Assembly: GCA_023458995.1 (NCBI GenBank)
Contig: JAEWVV010000216.1
Span: 1 to 6,206, forward strand
Source: Bacillota bacterium
GTDB lineage: Bacteria; Bacillota_I; Bacilli_A; Acholeplasmatales; Acholeplasmataceae
Direction of reading: 5' to 3'
DNA length: 6,206 nt
Every line of letters starts with the position of its first letter. Position 1 is the stretch's first letter. A model generated the notes under the pieces. It worked only from the letters and a program-made list of their open reading frames with translations, searched no databases and was not told the DNA's origin. Below, in pieces: positions 1 through 4,805 of this stretch. The translations under genes were made by a program, and so were the position numbers.

Positions 1-259
1 GACCATACCACTTAACATTTAAGTTGATTGCTTTAAGTTCATCTGGAGCTATAAACTTGCTAATATATGTCGTTTCTTCTGTAAATGTTGCATCAAAATG
101 AACTTTATTATTGTTGATATAGGCACCAAGATAAATAGCTAACAAGAGTGAAATAGGTGCAACAATAACGAATAAGAAGAATCCTATTTTTAACCGATAT
201 TGGTGAACTTTTTGCCAAAATGATTTAGGTTGATTTTTTGATAATTTCTTTTTATCCAT
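1..259 (-). CDS. Unrecognised single-span membrane protein, N-terminal part (runs off window start)
   Basis: The reverse strand reads an open frame of 86 codons from an ATG at 259 to the window edge with no stop, so the 3' part is missing. The protein begins MDKKKLSKNQ. It has a basic N-terminus (many Lys up to residue 24), then one hydrophobic segment at about residues 26-48 (GFFLFVIVAPISLLLAIYLG), then a polar stretch. The charge distribution suggests a cytoplasmic N-terminus and an outside C-terminal domain, as an uncleaved signal anchor. An AAGGAG ribosome binding site lies on the minus strand at 270-275, 10 bases before the ATG; another ATG at 264-266 lies closer but stops after four codons. 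It is transcribed divergently from rny. I do not recognise the family, and too little is present to assign a role. The gene is well supported; the function is unknown. Confidence 0.8.
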   Translation of the reverse strand, partial: MDKKKLSKNQPKSFWQKVHQYRLKIGFFLFVIVAPISLLLAIYLGAYINNNKVHFDATFTEETTYISKFIAPDELKAINLNVKWYG

Positions 260-294
260 TTGCCATAAACTCCTTAAATGTATATTCATATTCT

Positions 295-324
295 ATTATA
301 CATGAAGAATTGTCGATGTGACAA
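295..324 (-). promoter_or_regulatory. Sigma-A-type promoter for the leftward membrane-protein gene
   Basis: On the minus strand, TTGTCA (319-324) is followed after 18 bases by a perfect TATAAT (295-300). The start codon at 259 and its AAGGAG site follow, giving a leader of roughly 30 bases. The -35 has one mismatch to TTGACA. Confidence 0.65.
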
Positions 325-418
325 ACATTTCTAGACTGATATTGAAAAAACGATTTTTCCCACATTTTTTCACATTCCAAAAATATGGGTTCTTATTGGG
401 TAACTTTGTTTTTCTTAA

Positions 419-448
419 TTGACTTAAACACCTAAAATACGGTATAAT
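419..448 (+). promoter_or_regulatory. Sigma-A-type promoter for rny
   Basis: TTGACT (419-424) and a perfect TATAAT (443-448) are separated by 18 bases. The stretch upstream (about 398-418) is rich in T and A, as expected for an UP-like element. Transcription would start near 455, leaving a leader of about 65 bases before rny. I see no riboswitch or strong hairpin in that leader. This is the only good rightward promoter before rny and could serve the downstream genes by readthrough. Confidence 0.7.
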
Positions 449-520
449 AAACCAGTACACATGTATAAAGACAATATGAGTCAATCTGTTGTTTACAAAT
501 AAAAATATGGAGGTGTTAGA

Positions 521-2095
521 ATGCTACTAGTAGCACTCAATGCTGTAGAAGGCATCATCTCCGGTTTGCTAATCATCGTTGCGCTTGTTGTTGGTTATTT
601 CATTCGTGTTTGGCACCACGAAAAAAACCTAAGACAAAGTCGTGCAACAGCTGAAAAAATTGTTGAAGATGGAAAAAAAGAAGCTGAAAAAGCAAAGAGA
701 GAATCTGTTTTAGAAGCTAAACAAGAAATTTTTGCGTTACGTAAAGACTTTGATAACGACGTACGTGAACGCAGACAGGTTGTGCTGAACCTTGAAAATA
801 AGGTATCACAGCGAGAAGATACATTGAATCGCCGTGCTCTTCACTTAGATAAACGTGAGGAAACATTAGCACTACGTGAAGAAAAACTTGAAGAAAAGAG
901 AGAACAACTCGAACAATTAAATAGCAAAGCGGAAGAAGTCTTACAGCAACAAGAAGACAAATTGATGGAAATTTCTGGCTTAACCGTAGAACAAGCAAGA
1001 GAAATCATCATGCAACGTGTTAGGGAGTCCCTATCAGATGAAATCGCAACTTACATTAAAGATGAAGAAGAAAAAGCGAAAAATGAAGTACAATCAAGAT
1101 CCAAGAACTTACTTGCTCTTGCGATCCAGAAGTATGCAAGTGAAACAACAACAGAAAGAACTGTATCTGTTGTCGACTTGCCAAATGATGATATGAAGGG
1201 TAGAATCATTGGTCGTGAAGGTCGTAATATTCGCACCATTGAGGCATTAACTGGTGTTGACCTCATTATTGATGATACACCTGAAGCAGTCGTCTTAAGT
1301 GGTTTTGATCCAATTCGTAGAGAAATTGCAAAACGTGCACTTTCAACATTAGTATCTGATGGACGTATCCATCCAGGTCGTATTGAAGAAGTCGTTGAAA
1401 AAGCAAGAGTTGAAGTTGATATGTTCATTCGCGAAGCGGGTGAAGATGCTGTCTTTAAAGTAGGTATTGGACGTATTCATCCCGACTTAGTTAAATTACT
1501 TGGTCGCTTAAGTTTTAGAACAAGCTATGGCCAAAACGTATTAAAACATTCGATTGAAGCTGCTTTCCTCGCTGGTAAGCTCGCTGTTGAAATTGGTGAA
1601 GATGAAATCCTTGCTCGCCGCGCAGGACTTCTTCATGATATCGGTAAAGCTGTCGACCACGAAATTGAAGGTGGACATGTTGAAATCGGTGTTAACATTG
1701 TCAATCGCTATAAGGAACCAAAAGAAGTTGTTGATGCCATCGCATCGCACCATGGTGATAAAGAACCTGAATCAGTTATCGCTGTTTTGGTTGCAGCAGC
1801 AGATGCATTATCTGCAGCGCGTCCAGGTGCACGTTCTGAATCAATGGAAAACTATGTCAAGCGTTTGGAACAATTAGAAGCCATTTCGAACGAAATTCAA
1901 GGTGTTGAAAAATCATATGCAATTCAGGCCGGACGTGAAGTAAGAGTCATCGTTAAACCTGAACAAATCGATGATTTATCGACATTTAAGATTGCTCGTG
2001 AAATTAAAGAACAGATCGAAGAAAAGATGACCTATCCAGGTACAATCAAAGTAACGGTCATTCGTGAAACAAGAGCAACTGACATTGCAAAATAA
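521..2095 (+). CDS. rny: RNase Y, membrane-anchored endoribonuclease
   Basis: RNase Y (YmdA/CvfA family) cleaves single-stranded RNA to start mRNA decay and to process operon transcripts; it acts at the inner face of the cytoplasmic membrane. The 524-residue protein is close to the usual length of about 515-520 and has the full domain order: one N-terminal membrane helix (about residues 8-30), a long charged coiled coil (about 35-200, rich in E, K, R and Q), a KH domain with [12 protein letters not shown] at 227-238, and an HD domain with His343, LLHDIGK at 370-376 (catalytic pair His372-Asp373) and the family signature around [12 protein letters not shown] with Asp428. All expected metal-binding residues are visible. 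The start is fixed by GGAGGTG at 509-515, five bases before the ATG. A sigma-A-type promoter lies upstream and a hairpin overlaps the stop codon. In Bacillus subtilis rny also precedes ymdB. The identification is firm. Confidence 0.98.
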   Translation: MLLVALNAVEGIISGLLIIVALVVGYFIRVWHHEKNLRQSRATAEKIVEDGKKEAEKAKRESVLEAKQEIFALRKDFDNDVRERRQVVLNLENKVSQREDTLNRRALHLDKREETLALREEKLEEKREQLEQLNSKAEEVLQQQEDKLMEISGLTVEQAREIIMQRVRESLSDEIATYIKDEEEKAKNEVQSRSKNLLALAIQKYASETTTERTVSVVDLPNDDMKGRIIGREGRNIRTIEALTGVDLIIDDTPEAVVLSGFDPIRREIAKRALSTLVSDGRIHPGRIEEVVEKARVEVDMFIREAGEDAVFKVGIGRIHPDLVKLLGRLSFRTSYGQNVLKHSIEAAFLAGKLAVEIGEDEILARRAGLLHDIGKAVDHEIEGGHVEIGVNIVNRYKEPKEVVDAIASHHGDKEPESVIAVLVAAADALSAARPGARSESMENYVKRLEQLEAISNEIQGVEKSYAIQAGREVRVIVKPEQIDDLSTFKIAREIKEQIEEKMTYPGTIKVTVIRETRATDIAK

Positions 2096-2114
2096 GAGGC
2101 TTTGGCCTCTTTTT
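2094..2114 (+). terminator. Short intrinsic terminator or attenuator after rny
   Basis: AAGAGGC (2094-2100) pairs with GCCTCTT (2105-2111) around a TTTG loop, and the T-run reaches 2114. The hairpin includes the last two bases of the rny stop codon. It lies only about 20 bases before ymdB, with no room for a promoter after it, so it probably ends only part of the transcripts or protects the rny 3' end while readthrough feeds ymdB. Confidence 0.7.
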
Positions 2115-2119
2115 GTTAG

Positions 2120-2129
2120 AAAGAAGTGA
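2120..2129 (+). promoter_or_regulatory. Ribosome binding site deciding the ymdB start
   Basis: AAAGAAGTGA matches the anti-16S consensus AAGGAGGTGA at 8 of 10 positions and ends five bases before the ATG at 2135. It contains the upstream in-frame GTG (2126-2128), which makes that GTG unlikely as the start codon. Confidence 0.6.
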
Positions 2130-2134
2130 AATTG

Positions 2135-2896
2135 ATGAAAGTCTTATTTGTTGGGGACCTTTACGGTAAACCAGGGTTAGATATTTTAATAGAAAAATTA
2201 CCTGAACTAAAAGAAGATTATAAGCCTAACCTCATTATCCTGAATGCTGAAAATGCACATTTTGGTCGTGGGATTAACTTAAAGATTTATAAAGAACTGA
2301 TGTCACTTGGTATCCATGTGATTACCATGGGTAATTGGGTTTGGGGTAATAAGGAATTATTCGAATTTATTGATGATGCAAATATCGTTAGACCATTTAA
2401 CTTTAGAGAAGCTCCAGGCAAAGGCTATTTAACCGTGAACTTTAATGGACAAAAAGTTTTAGTGATCAATGCATTAGGTAGAACATTTATGAATCCACAA
2501 GTTGGAGACCCTTTCACTGGAATTGATGAAATCATAAAAAATAACCAAGCAGACTATATGATTGTTGACTTCCATGCAGAAGCAACCTCAGAAAAAGTGG
2601 CTTTAGGTCATTATTTAGATGGTAGAGTTTCGGCTGTCCTTGGGACACACACACATATTCCAACTGCTGATGAAAGAGCACTTCCTGGTGGAACACTCTA
2701 CATCACAGATGTCGGTATGACAGGACCTAAAGAAGGTGTCATTGGAGTTTCTAAAGAAATCGTATTAAACAGATTTTTAAATGGCTATTCAACACCCAAC
2801 GAAGTTGCGCAGGGTCCTAAACAACTTAATGCTGTCATTATGGATTTAAGATTAAAAACGATTAAGCGTATCCACTTAGAAAGCGAAACAGTGTAA
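2135..2896 (+). CDS. ymdB: YmdB-family calcineurin-like metallophosphoesterase, catalytic His replaced
   Basis: YmdB proteins are cytoplasmic phosphodiesterases with a two-metal site; the Bacillus enzyme hydrolyses cyclic nucleotides and affects biofilm and colony development. With the ATG at 2135 the protein has 253 residues (family about 260) and begins MKVLFVGDLYGKPG, matching the usual YmdB N-terminus. An in-frame GTG at 2126 would add three residues but sits inside the ribosome binding site. Metal ligands by motif are Asp8 (GDLYG), Glu39-Asn40 (NAENAH), Asn67, His147 (DFHAEATSEK) and His172/His174 (GTHTH). ITDVGMTGP at about 190-198 is also typical. The oddity is at 66-71: the family GNHTWD reads GNWVWG, so the His that acts as proton donor is Trp68. 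The rest is intact and the frame is open, so this is not a decayed gene, but activity may be lost or changed. It lies 39 bases after rny and is probably cotranscribed with it. Family assignment is firm; activity is uncertain. Confidence 0.93.
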   Translation: MKVLFVGDLYGKPGLDILIEKLPELKEDYKPNLIILNAENAHFGRGINLKIYKELMSLGIHVITMGNWVWGNKELFEFIDDANIVRPFNFREAPGKGYLTVNFNGQKVLVINALGRTFMNPQVGDPFTGIDEIIKNNQADYMIVDFHAEATSEKVALGHYLDGRVSAVLGTHTHIPTADERALPGGTLYITDVGMTGPKEGVIGVSKEIVLNRFLNGYSTPNEVAQGPKQLNAVIMDLRLKTIKRIHLESETV

Positions 2897-2911
2897 TCCA
2901 CACTGTTTTTT
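2886..2911 (+). terminator. Intrinsic terminator overlapping the ymdB stop
   Basis: AAACAGTGT (2886-2894) pairs with ACACTGTTT (2900-2908) around an AATCC loop, a 9-base-pair stem, and Ts continue to 2911. The ymdB stop codon TAA (2894-2896) lies at the top of the stem and loop. Only 25 bases separate it from miaB. Confidence 0.75.
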
Positions 2912-2915
2912 CATG

Positions 2916-2921
2916 TATAAT
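2916..2921 (+). promoter_or_regulatory. Possible -10 element before miaB (weak)
   Basis: A perfect TATAAT follows the terminator directly. No TTGACA-like box exists 16-18 bases upstream, where the terminator stem lies. A start about seven bases downstream would fall at 2928, on the edge of the GGTGAT ribosome binding site, leaving a leader of only about 9 bases. It may be chance in AT-rich DNA; if it is not used, miaB depends on readthrough from rny-ymdB. Confidence 0.3.
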
Positions 2922-2936
2922 AGGAATGGTGATTAA

Positions 2937-4376
2937 ATGAACAACATAGACTTAAGTAAATATTTCAAACCTGATTTAAATCAAGCGAGAAAACGTTCTA
3001 AAAAAACTGTAGAAGAACTTAAATTCCAACTTGATGATGCACACGAAAAGATCGGATTAGGTAAAACCTACAAAATAGATACGTATGGTTGCCAAGGTAA
3101 TGAAGCGGATAGCGAAACCATGGCAGGTATTTTAGAACTCATGGGTTTTACAAAAACTGAACATGAAGATCAAGCCGATGTTATTTTGATCAATACATGT
3201 GCCATCAGAGAGAATGCAGAAAATAGAATTTGGGGCGAACTTGGACGTTTAAAGAATTATAAGCGTCAAAATCCAAATCTTATTTTAGGTTTAGCTGGAT
3301 GTATGGCTCAAGAAGAAAATGTCGTTGAACGTGTCTTAAAGAAATATCAACACGTTGATATCGTTTTTGGTACGCACAACATCCATATGTTACCTGAATA
3401 CATCCAAACAGCGATGTTCTCCAAAGAAAGAGTGATTGAAGTCTTTTCTAGAGAAGGCGAGATCATTGAAAATCTACCTAAAGTCAGACAACATCACTTT
3501 AAAGCATGGGTAAATATCATGTTTGGCTGTGATGAGTTTTGTACATACTGTATCGTTCCTTATACACGTGGTAAGGAAAGATCGAGATCAAAAGATGAAA
3601 TCATTCAAGAAGTTAAAGAACTTGTTAAGCAAGGTTATAAAGAAGTAACTCTTCTTGGACAAAACGTGAATGCTTATGGTAAAGATATTAAAACGGATGA
3701 TTATACATTTGGTGACCTATTAAGAGATTTAGACGAAACCGGTATTGAACGTATTCGTTTTACAACATCACATCCACATGACCTTGATTTAAAGACGATG
3801 CATGCAATGCGTGATGCTAAACATGTCATGCCTTATTTCCATCTTCCTGTACAATCAGGTTCTAACACAGTTTTAAAGAAGATGAATCGTCACTATACGA
3901 AAGAATCTTACTTAAAAACATTAAATGAATTAAAAGAAAATGTTTTAGGTATTTCAGTAACAACCGATATTATTGTAGGATTCCCTGGTGAAACCGAAGA
4001 AGACTTTATGGAAACCATGGATTTAGTTGAAAAAGCTCAGTTTGAAGGTGCATTTACGTTCGTATTCTCTAAAAGAGAAGGAACACCTGCAGCTAAATTT
4101 GAAGATATAACACCTGATGAAATCAAAAAACAACGTCTTTACTTACTCAATGAAAAGATTAATGCAGGTTACCTAAAAGGTAATGAACGTTTCCTTGGAG
4201 AAACAGTCAAAGTCTTAGTTGATGGCGTCTCAAAATATGATGAATCTGTATTAGCAGGTTATTCAGAACACAACAAACTTGTGAACTTCAAAGGTGATCC
4301 AAAACTCATTGGGCAGATTGTTGATGTCAAGATTACACAAGCAAAAACATGGTTCTTATTAGGTGAAACCTTATGA
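2937..4376 (+). CDS. miaB: tRNA-2-methylthio-N6-dimethylallyladenosine synthase MiaB
   Basis: MiaB is a radical-SAM enzyme that adds a methylthio group to i6A37 in tRNAs that read codons starting with U, improving codon-anticodon pairing. The 479 residues show the standard three parts. The N-terminal methylthiotransferase domain (about 45-165) holds the auxiliary-cluster cysteines Cys52 (YGCQGNEAD), Cys88 (NTCAIRENAENR) and Cys122 (GCMAQEE). The radical-SAM domain has Cys198, Cys202 and Cys205 in GCDEFCTYCIVPYTRGKERSR, later SHPHD, HLPVQSGS and TDIIVGFPGET. A C-terminal TRAM domain (about 415-479) ends near QAKTW. The motifs around NTCAIRENAE and THNIH fit MiaB better than the paralogues MtaB or RimO. 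A variable N-terminal extension of about 40 residues is also usual in Bacillus MiaB (YmcB). The ribosome binding site is GGTGAT at 2928-2933. The stop TGA overlaps the next gene's ATG. The substrate would need i6A made by MiaA, which is not in this window. Confidence 0.97.
   Translation: MNNIDLSKYFKPDLNQARKRSKKTVEELKFQLDDAHEKIGLGKTYKIDTYGCQGNEADSETMAGILELMGFTKTEHEDQADVILINTCAIRENAENRIWGELGRLKNYKRQNPNLILGLAGCMAQEENVVERVLKKYQHVDIVFGTHNIHMLPEYIQTAMFSKERVIEVFSREGEIIENLPKVRQHHFKAWVNIMFGCDEFCTYCIVPYTRGKERSRSKDEIIQEVKELVKQGYKEVTLLGQNVNAYGKDIKTDDYTFGDLLRDLDETGIERIRFTTSHPHDLDLKTMHAMRDAKHVMPYFHLPVQSGSNTVLKKMNRHYTKESYLKTLNELKENVLGISVTTDIIVGFPGETEEDFMETMDLVEKAQFEGAFTFVFSKREGTPAAKFEDITPDEIKKQRLYLLNEKINAGYLKGNERFLGETVKVLVDGVSKYDESVLAGYSEHNKLVNFKGDPKLIGQIVDVKITQAKTWFLLGETL
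4361..4366 (+). promoter_or_regulatory. Ribosome binding site of the ricA-like gene inside miaB
   Basis: AGGTGA lies within the last codons of miaB, six bases before the ATG at 4373. With the ATGA overlap this indicates translational coupling of the two genes. Confidence 0.6.
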
Positions 4377-4705
4377 CTGAAAAAGAAAAATTAATCGATA
4401 TGATTTTACAAGATGAGGATATTAAACGCTACAAGCGTATGGAATCACTCATCAATGAGCGTAAGGATCTTAAAGCAAAATTCAATGAATTAAAAAGTGT
4501 TCAAAAGCAGTTAGTCAATGCGAAGCATATCGGTAAAAAAGAAGCAATTAACACTTTTCAGGAACGTTATGATGCAATCTATCAATCGATTGAAGAGTAT
4601 CCTCTGATGTCAGATTATATGGCTTTGCAAAGCGACATCAATGAAATGATCCAATCAATCGTTTCTATCCTTGAAGATGGTCTTGAAAAAGAATTCGAAA
4701 AATGA
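4373..4705 (+). CDS. ricA: RicA/YmcA-like protein (YlbF/YmcA family), short form without cysteines
   Basis: The family comprises small all-helical proteins. In Bacillus subtilis RicA (YmcA) forms a complex with RicF (YlbF) and RicT (YaaT) that stimulates RNase Y-dependent processing of selected operon mRNAs and affects competence, biofilm formation and sporulation. Here the 110 residues are almost wholly helical and charged. They show the family pattern of an N-terminal helix (EKLIDMILQDEDIKRYKRME), a connecting helical stretch, and a second helix pair around EEYPLMSDYMALQSDINEMI (about 78-97). Position supports the ricA assignment: ymcA directly follows the miaB gene (ymcB) in Bacillus. It overlaps miaB by four bases (ATGA). 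It is about 30 residues shorter than Bacillus RicA and has no cysteine at all, so it cannot supply ligands to the Fe-S clusters reported for the Ric complex. A RicF-type paralogue is the main alternative. Family fairly sure, subgroup from context. Confidence 0.78.
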   Translation: MTEKEKLIDMILQDEDIKRYKRMESLINERKDLKAKFNELKSVQKQLVNAKHIGKKEAINTFQERYDAIYQSIEEYPLMSDYMALQSDINEMIQSIVSILEDGLEKEFEK

Positions 4706-4729
4706 TAGCCCGAAAGGGCTGTTTTCTTT
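4705..4729 (+). terminator. Intrinsic terminator closing the rny-ricA gene group
   Basis: AGCCC (4707-4711) and GGGCT (4716-4720) pair around a GAAA loop, extended by a T-G wobble and an A-T pair to 4705 and 4722. The tail is TTTTCTTT. The stem starts at the last base of the ricA stop codon. A separate promoter follows, which fits a true operon end. Confidence 0.8.
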
Positions 4730-4747
4730 GAAAAAGGGTGAAAAAAC

Positions 4748-4776
4748 TTGTAAAAAAGTGCTTTTCATTGTATGAT
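4748..4776 (+). promoter_or_regulatory. Sigma-A-type promoter for the last gene
   Basis: TTGTAA (4748-4753) and TATGAT (4771-4776) are 17 bases apart, with TG just before the -10. Transcription would start near 4783, about 23 bases before the start codon at 4806. It lies directly after the terminator, so the last gene is probably its own transcription unit. Confidence 0.65.
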
Positions 4777-4805
4777 GAAGTAAAGAAGTATGATGGAGGT
4801 TCGCT

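Noticed and set aside
344..359. GAAAAA/TTTTTC inverted repeat in the intergenic region
   Set aside because: Only six mostly A-T pairs, lying upstream of both transcription start sites; too weak for a terminator or a regulatory hairpin.
361..376. Two CACATT copies ten bases apart
   Set aside because: One helical turn apart like an operator, but six-base matches in T-rich DNA are likely by chance and no regulator gene is nearby.
296..484. Minus-strand open frame of 62 codons filling the divergent intergenic region
   Set aside because: It starts at a TTG without a ribosome binding site, covers both promoters and has no recognisable composition beyond AT-rich translation.
717..998. Minus-strand open frame within rny
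   Set aside because: It lies opposite the strongly conserved coiled-coil coding region of rny and is a shadow of it; no ribosome binding site was seen.
1051..1428. Minus-strand open frame of 125 codons within rny
   Set aside because: It is antisense to the conserved KH region of rny; the Ser/Arg-rich translation has no recognisable motif.
1554..1877. Second plus-strand frame inside rny (107 codons)
   Set aside because: It overlaps the HD domain in another frame and the HD motifs are intact in the main frame, so it is not evidence of a frameshift.
2126..2134. GTG at 2126 as the ymdB start
   Set aside because: The GTG is inside the AAAGAAGTGA ribosome binding site, and family members begin at the position of the ATG at 2135.
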